Assembly (NCBI RefSeq): GCF_001544495.1
Contig: NZ_FCNZ02000025.1
Coordinates: 1 to 64,000 of the forward strand
Direction of reading: 5' to 3'
From: Caballeronia telluris
GTDB taxonomy: Bacteria; Pseudomonadota; Gammaproteobacteria; Burkholderiales; Burkholderiaceae
DNA length: 64,000 nt
In this document: positions 24,864 through 33,984 of the stretch, piece by piece
Position numbering within the stretch: position 1 is the stretch's first letter
Layout of the letters: each line of letters starts with the position of its first letter
Made by a program: the position numbers and the translations under genes
The notes under the pieces: generated by a model
The model's database searches: none
What the model was told of the DNA's origin: nothing
What the model saw: only the letters and a program-made list of their open reading frames with translations

Positions 24864-25949
24864 ATGCCGAAGCGCCCGCCGTATTTCGCCGCGCTGCGCG
24901 TCCACCGCAGAAGGCTGTTCGCATGGCGCTGCGCAGCGCCTGTGTTGCCGCTCGCAGCGTGCCTTGCAGCGATGCGCGAAGTGCACGCGCAAGTTCAGAG
25001 CGCGCTCGCGCCGGCCGGTGTCCAAGCCGCGCAAATTCTCGAACTCTGGCATCTGACGCTCGCCGTCTGCTCGCTCGTCTTCGCCGCGATTTTGCTCGCG
25101 TGCTTCGTCGCGCTGCTGCGTGCCCCGCGCGCGGATCGCGCAACGCCGCCCGAGCTTCGGAGCATCGAGCACTCCGAGCCGCGCCTTAGGCGGCCCGTGA
25201 TCGTCGCGACTTTCGTCTCGGCGGTGCTGCTCGCAGGACTCGTCATCGCCGACGTGCTCACCGACCGCGCGCTCTCACGACTGCCCGTCGCCGACGCGGT
25301 GCACGTCGAGCTGACCGGACACCAGTGGTGGTGGGAAGTGCGCTATCTGCCAAGCGACGGCGCGCCCGGCTTCACGCTTGCGAACGAACTGCATGTGCCG
25401 GTCGGGCGGCCGGTGGTCGTGTCGCTCGTCGCAGCCGACGTGATCCACACCTTCTGGGCGCCCAACCTGCACGGCAAGAAAGACATGATCCCCGGTCAGA
25501 AGTCCACGATCTCATTTCGCGCCGATCGCGCCGGGACCTATCGCGGCCAGTGCGCCGAGTTCTGCGGCGCCGAACACGCGCTGATGGCATTTCTCGTCGT
25601 GGCCGAGCCGCCGGCCGCATACGACGCCTGGGCGGCACGCCAGCGCGCGCTCGCGCTCGCGCCGTCCGGTGAATCCGCCATGCGCGGCCAGGAGATATTC
25701 ATGACGGGCGCCTGCGCGCGTTGCCATACGATTTCGGGGACGTCGGCCACGGGCAGGCTCGGCCCGGACCTCTCGCACCTCGCGAGCCGCCGGACACTCG
25801 CCGCGGGCACGCTCGTCAACGATCGCGCGACGCTCGCTCGCTGGATCGCTGATCCGGGCGCGCTGAAACCCTCGGCGATGATGCCGCCGACCCGTCTTTC
25901 CCCTTCCGACCTGGACGCTCTGGTCGCCTATCTCGGCACGCTCGAATGA
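24864..25949 (+). CDS. coxB: Cytochrome c oxidase subunit II with fused cytochrome c domain
   Basis: 361 residues. A basic leader with a hydrophobic segment (about 18-42) is followed by two membrane helices (about 65-88 and 113-132). The periplasmic CuA domain shows GHQWWWEVRY, the first CuA histidine in DVIHTFWAPNLHGKKDMIPG, and the remaining ligands in CAEFCGAEHALM. A cytochrome c domain with one CARCH heme site (about 288) is fused at the C-terminus, the caa3 plan. It carries electrons from cytochrome c to the heme-copper centre. It starts the oxidase operon and overlaps subunit I by four bases. Confidence 0.92.
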   Translation: MPKRPPYFAALRVHRRRLFAWRCAAPVLPLAACLAAMREVHAQVQSALAPAGVQAAQILELWHLTLAVCSLVFAAILLACFVALLRAPRADRATPPELRSIEHSEPRLRRPVIVATFVSAVLLAGLVIADVLTDRALSRLPVADAVHVELTGHQWWWEVRYLPSDGAPGFTLANELHVPVGRPVVVSLVAADVIHTFWAPNLHGKKDMIPGQKSTISFRADRAGTYRGQCAEFCGAEHALMAFLVVAEPPAAYDAWAARQRALALAPSGESAMRGQEIFMTGACARCHTISGTSATGRLGPDLSHLASRRTLAAGTLVNDRATLARWIADPGALKPSAMMPPTRLSPSDLDALVAYLGTLE

Positions 25950-27895
25950 CCGACTCCATCCCATCCGCCGGTGCCCGAAGTGAACGCCTGCTCGACGGGC
26001 CTCGCCCGTCCGAGCGCGTGCGCGAGACGCTCGCCGCGACGTGGCGCGATCCGCCCGGCATCATCGGTGCGCTGGCCGCGATCAATCACAAGACAATCGC
26101 GCGCCGCTTCATCATCACGACGTTCGTCTTCTTCGTCTTGGGCGGCCTGCTCGCACTCGCGATGCGCATGCAGCTCGCGCGCCCCGACGCGCGACTGATT
26201 GGTCCGGGCCTCTACAACCAGCTCTTCACGATGCACGGCACGACGATGATGTTCCTCTTCGCCGTGCCTGTGATGCAGGCGGTCGCGGGATTCCTGATCC
26301 CGTTGATGATCGGTGCGCGCAGCGTCGCGTTTCCGCGCATGAACGCCTACGCGTACTGGATGTTCCTGTTCGGCGGCGTGCTGCTTTTTGCGTCGCTGGC
26401 GGCTAACTCGGCGCCTGCCACCGGATGGTTCAGCTACGTGCCGCTCGCGGGTCCCGACTACTCAATCGGCAAAGGCACCGACATCTGGGCGCAGATGATC
26501 ACCTTCACCGAACTTTCCGGTCTGCTCGAAGCGATCGTCCTCATCGCGACGATCTTCAAGCTGCGCGCGCCGGGCATGTCGCTCAACCGCATGCCGCTCT
26601 TCGTCTGGGCGACGCTCGTCACGCAGTTCATGGTGATCTTCGCGATGCCTTCCATCATGCTGTGCAGCACCGCGCTGATCCTCGACCGCCTGGTCGGAAC
26701 GCACTTTTACAACCCGGCAAAAGGCGGCGACGTGCTGCTCTGGCAGCATCTCTTCTGGTTCTTCGGTCACCCCGAGGTCTATCTGATCTTCATCCCGCCG
26801 CTCGGTTTCATCTCGTCGATCATTCCGACCTTCGCGCGGCGTCCCGTGTTCGGCTATCCGGCGATGGTGCTCGCACTGATCGCAACCGCGTTTCTCGCAT
26901 TCGGTCTCTGGGTGCATCACATGTTCGCGACCAACCTCCCCGAGCTGGGCAAGAGCTTCTTTACGGCTGCGAGCCTGATGATCGCGATTCCCTCGGCGAT
27001 GCAGATTTTTTGCTGGATCGGCACGCTCTGGACCGGGCGACTTCACTTCAGGACGCCGCTCTACTTCGTGCTCGCGTTCTTCTTCATCCTCGTGCTCGGC
27101 GGATTGACGGGTCTCATGCTCGCGTCCGTGCCGCTCGACCTGCAAGTCCACGATACCTATTTCGTCGTGGCGCACCTGCACTACGTGCTGATCGGCGGTG
27201 CGGTGTTTCCGCTCTTCGGAGCGTTCTATTACTGGTTTCCGAAATTCACCGGCCGCATGCTCGGCGAGACGCTAGGCCGCTGGAACTTCTGGCTGTTCTT
27301 CATCGGCTTCAACATCACGTTCTTTCCGATGCATCTGCTCGGTCTGCAAGGCATGCCGCGCCGCGTGTGGACCTATCCGCACGGAATGGGCTGGGACAGT
27401 ATGAATCTCCTCGCGACGATCGGTGCCTTGACGATCGCGCTAAGCGTGCTGCTCTTTGTCGTGAACGTCGCGATGAGCTGCCGGCGAGGCGCGATCGCGC
27501 CAGCCGATCCCTGGGGCGCGGGCACGCTCGAATGGAGCGTGCCGTCACCGCCGCCGCCGCACAATTTCGACGCGTTGCCGGTCGTTCACGGCCGCGATCC
27601 GTTGTGGGAGAAAGGCGCACAGCCTGCGTTCGTCGCGGGACTCGCCGCCGACGCTCGCGAAGTGCTCGCGACGAGCGTGCTCGACGCCGTGCCCGATCAC
27701 CGGCCGATGTTCCCGTCGCCGTCTGTGTGGCCCTTCATCAGCGCGGTCGCGACGACCGTGCTTTTCATCGGATCGATCTATACGCCGTGGGCGGTGGTGT
27801 GGGCGTCCATACCCGTCGCTATCGCCATGATCGCGTGGTTCTGGCCGAAGCGCCGTGAGAACGCGCTTGCCGTCGCCCGGGAGCAGCGGCCATGA
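25946..27895 (+). CDS. ctaD: Cytochrome c oxidase subunit I
   Basis: 649 residues with about 14 membrane helices, two more than the usual core, as in caa3-type subunits (extra WPFISAVATTVLFIGSIYTP helix at the end). The heme-copper centre is present: FWFFGHPEVYLIFIPPLGF holds the CuB histidine, the D-channel glutamate and the cross-linked tyrosine, followed by WVHHMFATN with two CuB histidines and VAHLHYVLIGG with heme a and a3 ligands. The XGHPEV motif marks an A1-type oxidase. It is coupled to both neighbours by ATGA overlaps. Confidence 0.94.
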   Translation: MTDSIPSAGARSERLLDGPRPSERVRETLAATWRDPPGIIGALAAINHKTIARRFIITTFVFFVLGGLLALAMRMQLARPDARLIGPGLYNQLFTMHGTTMMFLFAVPVMQAVAGFLIPLMIGARSVAFPRMNAYAYWMFLFGGVLLFASLAANSAPATGWFSYVPLAGPDYSIGKGTDIWAQMITFTELSGLLEAIVLIATIFKLRAPGMSLNRMPLFVWATLVTQFMVIFAMPSIMLCSTALILDRLVGTHFYNPAKGGDVLLWQHLFWFFGHPEVYLIFIPPLGFISSIIPTFARRPVFGYPAMVLALIATAFLAFGLWVHHMFATNLPELGKSFFTAASLMIAIPSAMQIFCWIGTLWTGRLHFRTPLYFVLAFFFILVLGGLTGLMLASVPLDLQVHDTYFVVAHLHYVLIGGAVFPLFGAFYYWFPKFTGRMLGETLGRWNFWLFFIGFNITFFPMHLLGLQGMPRRVWTYPHGMGWDSMNLLATIGALTIALSVLLFVVNVAMSCRRGAIAPADPWGAGTLEWSVPSPPPPHNFDALPVVHGRDPLWEKGAQPAFVAGLAADAREVLATSVLDAVPDHRPMFPSPSVWPFISAVATTVLFIGSIYTPWAVVWASIPVAIAMIAWFWPKRRENALAVAREQRP

Positions 27896-28542
27896 AACGC
27901 GCCCACGGATCGTCCACGGCTCACGTGCATCCCGAGGCCGGCGTCGATGGCCGGTTCGTGCTCGACGTGCGCGAGCTTCCCACTTATGGCTTCGGCCATC
28001 GTAGCCTGATGTGGTGGAGCACGATGGGCCTGATGCTGATCGAGGGAACGGTATTCGCCATCGGCGTAATGATGTACTTCTATCTGCGCAGCGTTGCCCC
28101 CGCGTGGCCGATGGGTGCGAAGCGCCCGGATCTATTCTGGGGCACGCTCAATACCATCGTGCTGATCGCGAGTCTCGTGCCCAATCAGTTCGCCAAGCGC
28201 GCAGCGGAGCGCGAGGACCGCAGACGAGCGAGGATCTGGCTCGTCGTGTGCCTCGTGGGCGCGTTCGTATTTCTCGTCATTCGCGCTTTCGAATTCGCTT
28301 CGCTCAACGTGAGCTGGTACACGAACGCTTACGGTTCGGTCGTGTGGCTGCTGCTCGGACTGCACACGACGCACCTCATCACCGATACCGTCGATACCGC
28401 CGTGCTTGCCGTCCTGCTCTTCACCGGGCCGCTTGAAGGCAAGCGTTTCGTGGATGTCAGCGAGAACGCGCTGTACTGGTACTTCGTCGTTCTGAGCTGG
28501 CTGCCCATCTATGCGGTGATCTACTGGACACCGCGCTATTGA
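27892..28542 (+). CDS. ctaE: Cytochrome c oxidase subunit III
   Basis: 216 residues, the short form of subunit III with about five membrane helices. Typical segments include WWSTMGLMLIEGTVFAIGVM, LFWGTLNTIVLIASLVPNQ and YWYFVVLSWLPIYAVIYWTP. Subunit III stabilises the oxidase core and its proton-uptake path. It overlaps subunit I by four bases. Confidence 0.9.
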   Translation: MKRAHGSSTAHVHPEAGVDGRFVLDVRELPTYGFGHRSLMWWSTMGLMLIEGTVFAIGVMMYFYLRSVAPAWPMGAKRPDLFWGTLNTIVLIASLVPNQFAKRAAEREDRRRARIWLVVCLVGAFVFLVIRAFEFASLNVSWYTNAYGSVVWLLLGLHTTHLITDTVDTAVLAVLLFTGPLEGKRFVDVSENALYWYFVVLSWLPIYAVIYWTPRY

Positions 28543-28560
28543 ACGCGCAGAGGAAAGCCT

Positions 28561-28896
28561 ATGCGAAGCTGGTTAGCGCTGATCGTCGCGCCTTGTGTCG
28601 CGCTCGCATGCCTGAGCGTGAACTACCTGCTCGTCTGGACGATGACCTCGCGTTGCCCGGCGGCAAGCGCTGCGCCGCTCAATGGCGTGAGCGCGGGGAG
28701 CCTGGCGGTGTGCGTCGCCGCGACGGTCTTCGCGTGGCTGCGCTGGCGCTCGACGCGAAACGACGCGTCCGCCGACAGCCCGGCGCGGCCCGCACGTGCC
28801 GGTTTCGTGGCGGCTGTGGCGACCGGCGTGGGCGTGCTGTCGGCCGTGTCGGTAATTGTGATGGCAATACCGCAATGGCTGCTCGCGCCATGCTGA
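28561..28896 (+). CDS. Small membrane protein of the oxidase operon, 111 aa
   Basis: Three hydrophobic segments: LALIVAPCVALACLSVNYLL (4-24), SAGSLAVCVAATVFAWL (44-61) and TGVGVLSAVSVIVMAIPQW (88-106). The family is not recognised with certainty. Similar small proteins often sit between subunit III and CtaG in caa3-type operons and may be a subunit IV-like or assembly protein. An AGAGGAAAG ribosome site precedes the ATG, and the stop overlaps the CtaG start. Confidence 0.7.
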   Translation: MRSWLALIVAPCVALACLSVNYLLVWTMTSRCPAASAAPLNGVSAGSLAVCVAATVFAWLRWRSTRNDASADSPARPARAGFVAAVATGVGVLSAVSVIVMAIPQWLLAPC

Positions 28897-29837
28897 TCCT
28901 GCGCGTCCTCGTGTCGGCTGCGCTTGGATGGCCCGCCGCCGCCCTGGCGCATGTGCTCGCGCCGACAAGCTCCGTCGATGCGGGCACGCTTCGCTTGAAC
29001 TGGACATTCGAGCCGTGGGTCGCGGCGTTGATGATCGCGAGTCTCGCGGCTTACCTTGCGGGCTATGCGCGTCTGCGCCGGCGCAGCGCCCGCTCCCGCA
29101 CGACGCGCGCCGCGCATGCGGCGGCGTTCGTGTCCGGATGGCTGGCGCTCGTTGCCGCGCTCATGTCGCCGCTCGATGCGCTGTCGTCCGCGCTCTTTTC
29201 CGCGCACATGCTTCAGCACGAAACGCTGATGCTGGTCGCCGCGCCGCTCTGCGTGATAGGCAGGCCGCTTGCCGTATGGATGTGGGCGTTGCCCGTATCG
29301 ATGCGGCGCGGCGTCGGCCGGGCGATCCGATCACGATGGATTCGCGGGCCGTGGCGCACGCTCACCGCGCCGCTCGCTGCATGGCTCTTGCATGCGGCCG
29401 CGCTCTGGGGCTGGCATGCGCCGATATTCTTCGAAGCGGCGCTCGCGCGTCCGGGCATTCACACGCTTCAGCACGCGAGCTTTCTTGCAAGCGCCCTGCT
29501 CTTCTGGTGGACGGTGTTCGGCAATCCCCTGCGTCGCGAACGCAACGCGCACGCGATGCTCTCGCTCTTCACGACGATGGTTCATACGAGTGCGCTCGGC
29601 GCATTGCTGACGCTTTCGCCCGGTCTGTGGTATCCGTCCTACTTCGAAAGCACCAGTGCGCTCGGCTTCGATCCGTTGCAGGATCAGCAGTTGGGTGGCC
29701 TCGTGATGTGGGTGCCCGGCGGGCTCGCGTATCTCGCGGGCGGACTGGCGGTCGGGATGCGCTGGCTGACACGCCGCGCGACGCCGCAATCGGACATACC
29801 CGCCCTTTCCGCCGATACGTCTCTACGGGACGGCTGA
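28890..29837 (+). CDS. ctaG: CtaG-type cytochrome oxidase assembly membrane protein (Caa3_CtaG family)
   Basis: 315 residues with a signal-like N-terminus (LAHV processing region) and about seven membrane helices. Family landmarks include AHMLQHETLMLVAAPLCVIG (a histidine-rich helix likely to bind copper), LLHAAALWGWHAPIFFEAAL, TLQHASFLASALLFWW and MVHTSALGALLTL. The family aids assembly of caa3 oxidase and is not homologous to the Cox11-type CtaG. The ATG at 28890 overlaps the previous stop by seven bases; an ATG at 28875 is an alternative. Confidence 0.85.
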   Translation: MLILRVLVSAALGWPAAALAHVLAPTSSVDAGTLRLNWTFEPWVAALMIASLAAYLAGYARLRRRSARSRTTRAAHAAAFVSGWLALVAALMSPLDALSSALFSAHMLQHETLMLVAAPLCVIGRPLAVWMWALPVSMRRGVGRAIRSRWIRGPWRTLTAPLAAWLLHAAALWGWHAPIFFEAALARPGIHTLQHASFLASALLFWWTVFGNPLRRERNAHAMLSLFTTMVHTSALGALLTLSPGLWYPSYFESTSALGFDPLQDQQLGGLVMWVPGGLAYLAGGLAVGMRWLTRRATPQSDIPALSADTSLRDG

Positions 29838-29838
29838 C

Positions 29839-31140
29839 ATGCGACCCGCCATGCTTCGAGCGCTTGGCTCTGCAATCGCGATCGCCATCGCGCTCTCGCC
29901 CTTCGCGGCATTCGCCGCACCCGACGCGACGGAAGGTACGTCAGCGCAGATCGCACGCGGCGCCTATCTCGCCAAGGCCGCCGACTGCGCCGGCTGCCAC
30001 ACCGCCGCCGATCATGGCGCGCCTTACGCCGGGGGGCTCGGGATGAGTTCGCCGTTCGGCACGATCGTCAGCACGAACATCACGCCGGACCGGCAGCACG
30101 GAATCGGCGACTACAGCTACGAGGACTTTGCCCGCGCGTTGCGCGAAGGCGTCGCGCCGGGCGGAAAGCGGCTCTATCCGGCGATGCCGTATCCGTCGTT
30201 CGCGAAGATCACCGATGAGGACATGCACGCCCTCTATGCCTTCATGATGCACGGCGTGCCTCCCGTCAGCACCGATCCGCCGCGCACTCATGTACCTTTT
30301 CCATTCAACCAGCGCTGGGCGCTCGGGATCTGGCGGCGGCTCTTTGCGCCGTCTGCGACGTTTGCGCCGCGCGCCGATCGCGATGCCGCGTGGAACCGCG
30401 GCGCGTATCTGGTTCAAGGGCTCGGCCACTGCGGCTCTTGCCACACGCCGCGCGGGCTCGCGTATCAGGAGCGCGGTTACGACGAATCGTCGAAGGAATA
30501 TCTGGCGGGCGGAGTCAACGACAACTGGTACGCGCCCAATCTGCGTGCCGATCCGGGCTCGGGGCTCGGGCGCATCGGCGAGGCGGATATCGCGTCGTTC
30601 CTCAAGACCGGGCATGGCGGCGGAATGGTCGCTTTCGGCAGCATGGTGCAGACCGTCGAGGACAGCCTCCAGTATCTCGACGATGCGGACCTGCGCGCGG
30701 TCGCTGCGTATCTAAAGAGCCTGCCGGCGACCGGCGCGGCGGACGGCGCCTGGTCCGCTGCAAGCGGCCCGGCTCCCGCGTTCAAGACCCGCGCACCCGA
30801 CACGTCGCCCGCGATGGGCGAAGCCGCCTACGCGTCCTTCTGCGCCGGATGTCACCGGCCGCGCGGTGAAGGCGTTCCGAACGTATTCCCGGCACTCGCA
30901 GGTAATCCTTCGGTCATCAGCGAGGACACGACTTCGCTGATCCGCCTGCTCGTCGAGGGCGGCAACAGTCCCGCGACTAAGCATGGGCCGCCGCGTCAGG
31001 CGATGCCCGCCTTCGCCGGACAGTTGACCGACGTGCAGATCGCGCAGGTGCTGACCTACGTGCGCGCGTCGTGGGGCAACGATGCGCGGCCGGTCACGGC
31101 GAACGACGTCGCGTCCTTAAGAAACCGGCTGCACAAGTAA
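29839..31140 (+). CDS. Triheme cytochrome c (alcohol/gluconate dehydrogenase subunit-like)
   Basis: 433 residues with a signal peptide ending near AAFAAPD. Three heme-binding sites are present: CAGCH (about 50), CGSCH (about 198) and CAGCH (about 337). The domain plan resembles the cytochrome subunits of membrane alcohol, gluconate and aldehyde dehydrogenases (GGLGMSSPFGTIVSTNITP, YPAMPYPSFAKITDEDMHAL, GGVNDNWYAPNL). No dehydrogenase subunit lies nearby. Here, one base after CtaG, it is probably the periplasmic electron donor for the caa3 oxidase or a partner of a dehydrogenase elsewhere. Confidence 0.9.
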   Translation: MRPAMLRALGSAIAIAIALSPFAAFAAPDATEGTSAQIARGAYLAKAADCAGCHTAADHGAPYAGGLGMSSPFGTIVSTNITPDRQHGIGDYSYEDFARALREGVAPGGKRLYPAMPYPSFAKITDEDMHALYAFMMHGVPPVSTDPPRTHVPFPFNQRWALGIWRRLFAPSATFAPRADRDAAWNRGAYLVQGLGHCGSCHTPRGLAYQERGYDESSKEYLAGGVNDNWYAPNLRADPGSGLGRIGEADIASFLKTGHGGGMVAFGSMVQTVEDSLQYLDDADLRAVAAYLKSLPATGAADGAWSAASGPAPAFKTRAPDTSPAMGEAAYASFCAGCHRPRGEGVPNVFPALAGNPSVISEDTTSLIRLLVEGGNSPATKHGPPRQAMPAFAGQLTDVQIAQVLTYVRASWGNDARPVTANDVASLRNRLHK

Positions 31141-31152
31141 GCACCTTGCCGT

Positions 31153-33837
31153 CTAATTTTTCACGGCGTGGATCTTCGCCGACGGCGCGATCTGCCGGAT
31201 GGCGTCGATCAACGCTTCCGCGGCGACGGGCTTCGTCAGATGCAACTGAAACTGCGCCGTACGCGCGCGGGCGCCGTCCTCGGTTTGCACATAGCCCGTC
31301 AGCGCGATAGCGGGAATCCGCTGATCCGGGGAGACGCGTCGCTCCTCCTCCAGGCGGCGCACGCGACCCAGCAATTCATATCCGTTTTCCTCGCCGAGCA
31401 CGACGTCGATCAGCAACGCGTCGGGCCAACGCGCACATGGGGTCGCTGCGAGATGCTCATAGGCTTCGCTCGCCGATGCGGCGAGCTGTACCTGCGCACC
31501 GACGGCCTGCAGCAATGCTTCGAGCGCGTCGCGCGCCTGTTCCTGATCGTCGATCGCCATGATCCTCAGCCCCGCAAGCGAACGCTCGCGCGCGGGCAGC
31601 CGGGCGAGCTCGTCGGGCAACGACGGTCCTTCAACGACAAATGGACTCAGCGGCAACTCCGTGACATACGAGAGCTGATTGCCGACGGGGCTAAGGGTAA
31701 AGCTGCCGCCCGCCTCGGCAAGCGCGTCCTCGAACCGCCTGGCCTCTTCCTGCGATAGTTCCGCCGGCGCGCCGCTCGCGCCGAGCACGTTCAGCCACAC
31801 ATGATTCGGCTTGCGCTCGGAGCGCAATTCCACGCGATCGCCCGGCGCCGCGCGCGCGATTTCATAGCGACACAAGTCGGCGATCACCTGTTGGAGCACG
31901 GCGGGATCGCCCCAAACCAGCAGGTCGCTCTCCGCGGCCACAGTGGAAAAATCGACGCGCTTCTCCGCGATCTCTGCGCGCAACGCTTCGATCACCCCGC
32001 TCACGAGCGCGCCAAGCCTCACTGGCTGCGCAGTGAGCTTCCTTTGCGTATGCGCGAGTTCACCCTGTTGCCATTGCAGCGACCACATCTTCGCGTAGAC
32101 GCCGTCGCGCGAAAGGAGTTCGTCGTGCGTGCCCTGTTCGACGACGCGGCCATGCTCCATGACGAGCGTCCAGTCCGCATCGACGACGGTCGACAAGCGA
32201 TGCGCGATGACGATCGACGTGCGCCCACGCGCGAGCCGATCGAGCTCGCTTTGAATCGCGCGCTCCGAACGCGTGTCGAGGGCCGATGTCGCTTCGTCGA
32301 ACACGATGATGCGCGGGTCCTTGAGGATCGCGCGCGCGATCGCAATGCGTTGACGCTCGCCGCCCGAGAGCCGCACGCCGCGCTCGCCGACGCGCGTGTC
32401 GTAGTGATCCGGAAGACGCTCGATGAAGTCGTCGAGTTGAGCGGCGCGCGCCGCGCGGGCGATGTCGGCACGAGTCGCACCCGGCCGCCCATAGGCGATG
32501 TTGTAGGCGATCGTATCGTTGAACAGCACCGTATCCTGCGGCACGATGCCGACCGCTTCGCGCAGGCTTTGCTGCGTGACATGACGCAGATCCTGCCCGT
32601 CGATACGGATCGCACCGCCCGTCGGCTGATAAAAGCGAAACAGCAGCTTCACGAGCGTCGACTTGCCCGAGCCGCTGCCGCCGACGATGGCGAGCTTGCG
32701 TCCCGCATGCGCGTTGAAGGTGACCTCGCGCACGATCTGCCGAGCCGGTTCATAGCCGAACTCGACGTTCTCAAACTCGATCTCCCCGGCAGAAACGACG
32801 AGCGGCCGCGCGCCGGCTTCGTCGATATCTTCGCCGCGGCGTCCGCGCGCCAGCAGAATGTCGAACATGCGCTCGACATTGACGAGCGCATCGTTGGTCT
32901 CGCGAAACACGAAGCCAAGCGTATTAAGCGGCATGCAGGCCTGCACGATGTACGCATTCACGAGCACGAGATCGCCGACGGTCATCCCGCCCGCCACGAC
33001 ATTCTGTGCCGCGAGCAGCATCACCGCTGCGATGCCCGCCGCGACAACCGTGCTCTGACCGACATGCAGAATCGTCAGCGCGCGTTGATTGGCCGTGCGA
33101 GCGTTCACCCACTCGTCCAGGACGGACGACAAGCGCCGCGTCTCCGTCGTTTCGGTCGCGAAGTATTTGACCGTTTCGTAGTTCAGCAGGCTGTCGACCA
33201 GACGGCTGTCGGCTTGCGCCTCGATGCGATTGACCGCGCGCTGGAACTTCATGCGGTAGCCCGTCATGAAGAACGTATAAATGCCGTACGAGACGAACGT
33301 CGCGATGACGATCAGCACGAAGCCGATTGCATAGCCGCTCATCAGGATCGCCATCACCGTGCCGATCTCGATGACCGTCGGCACGATCGTGAACAACGCG
33401 ACGCCGAGCAGAAAGCCGATGCCGTCCGTGCCTTTTTGCACGTCGCGAACCACGGCTCCCGTCTCGCGCTTTGCATGAAAGCGTGCGCCCATGCTCTGCA
33501 AATGCGCGAAGGTTCGCTGCGTGAACGATGCGACCGTGCGTTGCGTGACGACGCTGAAGACGACATCGCGCGCTTCGTTGAGCACGTCCCCGAGCCAGCG
33601 CAGGATCGCGTATGCGAGCACGATGAAAACCGGAAACACCAGTGAGGACGGCTGGCTCAAGTCGTCGATGATGAGCTTGAGCACAAGCGGCACGCCGACG
33701 ACGGCGAGCCTCGCGCAGATCATCAACGCGACCGCGACCGTAGTCTGGGCCTTGTAGAGCCAGACGGCTTGCCAGAGATCCAGCGCGATCCGGCGCTTCA
33801 CCGCTGCACGATCCGGCGATGCGTGCGCATTCTCCAT
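31153..33837 (-). CDS. ATM1-type ABC exporter fused to a degenerate kinase-like ATPase domain and a receiver domain
   Basis: 894 residues in three parts. Residues 20-330 are a six-helix ABC exporter membrane domain; 350-590 are its ATPase (Walker A GGSGSGKST at 386-394, signature LSGGERQR about 490, Walker B IIVFDEA about 510, switch histidine 546), all intact and most like ATM1/HMT1. Residues 604-735 look like a histidine-kinase ATPase fold (DPAVLQQVIADL) but lack the N-box asparagine and the DxGxG box, so catalysis is unlikely. Residues 756-882 are a receiver domain with the acidic pair (DD at 763-764), phospho-acceptor D811, T847 and K869 all in place. This suggests an exporter whose activity is gated by phosphorylation. 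It lies divergent from a glycan cluster and convergent with the oxidase operon. Confidence 0.88.
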   Translation of the reverse strand: MENAHASPDRAAVKRRIALDLWQAVWLYKAQTTVAVALMICARLAVVGVPLVLKLIIDDLSQPSSLVFPVFIVLAYAILRWLGDVLNEARDVVFSVVTQRTVASFTQRTFAHLQSMGARFHAKRETGAVVRDVQKGTDGIGFLLGVALFTIVPTVIEIGTVMAILMSGYAIGFVLIVIATFVSYGIYTFFMTGYRMKFQRAVNRIEAQADSRLVDSLLNYETVKYFATETTETRRLSSVLDEWVNARTANQRALTILHVGQSTVVAAGIAAVMLLAAQNVVAGGMTVGDLVLVNAYIVQACMPLNTLGFVFRETNDALVNVERMFDILLARGRRGEDIDEAGARPLVVSAGEIEFENVEFGYEPARQIVREVTFNAHAGRKLAIVGGSGSGKSTLVKLLFRFYQPTGGAIRIDGQDLRHVTQQSLREAVGIVPQDTVLFNDTIAYNIAYGRPGATRADIARAARAAQLDDFIERLPDHYDTRVGERGVRLSGGERQRIAIARAILKDPRIIVFDEATSALDTRSERAIQSELDRLARGRTSIVIAHRLSTVVDADWTLVMEHGRVVEQGTHDELLSRDGVYAKMWSLQWQQGELAHTQRKLTAQPVRLGALVSGVIEALRAEIAEKRVDFSTVAAESDLLVWGDPAVLQQVIADLCRYEIARAAPGDRVELRSERKPNHVWLNVLGASGAPAELSQEEARRFEDALAEAGGSFTLSPVGNQLSYVTELPLSPFVVEGPSLPDELARLPARERSLAGLRIMAIDDQEQARDALEALLQAVGAQVQLAASASEAYEHLAATPCARWPDALLIDVVLGEENGYELLGRVRRLEEERRVSPDQRIPAIALTGYVQTEDGARARTAQFQLHLTKPVAAEALIDAIRQIAPSAKIHAVKN

Positions 33838-33902
33838 TGGGGTCCTCAGCAGGAAGAGCTTACGTCTTCCAAGCGTAGTCGATTGTCGTCGGCGGGCAAG
33901 TC

Positions 33903-33918
33903 AGCAATCGTCGCACCA
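33903..33918 (-). promoter_or_regulatory. -24/-12 (sigma-54-type) promoter candidate for the ABC-receiver fusion
   Basis: On the reverse strand TGGTGCGACGATTGCT has GG-N10-GC spacing and a perfect TTGCT. The -24 box has one change (GGTGC). Predicted leader about 55 bases. Confidence 0.55.
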
Positions 33919-33935
33919 ACGGCTGACAAAGCATC

Positions 33936-33951
33936 AGGCCCGCCGATTGCG
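33936..33951 (+). promoter_or_regulatory. -24/-12 (sigma-54-type) promoter candidate for the glycan cluster
   Basis: AGGCCCGCCGATTGCG has GG-N10-GC spacing and a TTGC box. It lies 17 bases from the oppositely facing site at 33903-33918, and about 22 bases of leader separate its predicted start from the PIG-L gene. Confidence 0.45.
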
Positions 33952-33984
33952 AAGCGCCCGGGACCTTAAGCGCCGGACTCCGAT

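Noticed and set aside
31801..33645. Long forward frame opposite the ABC-receiver fusion
   Set aside because: Arginine/histidine/aspartate-rich mirror of the real gene; GC-rich third positions create long antisense frames.
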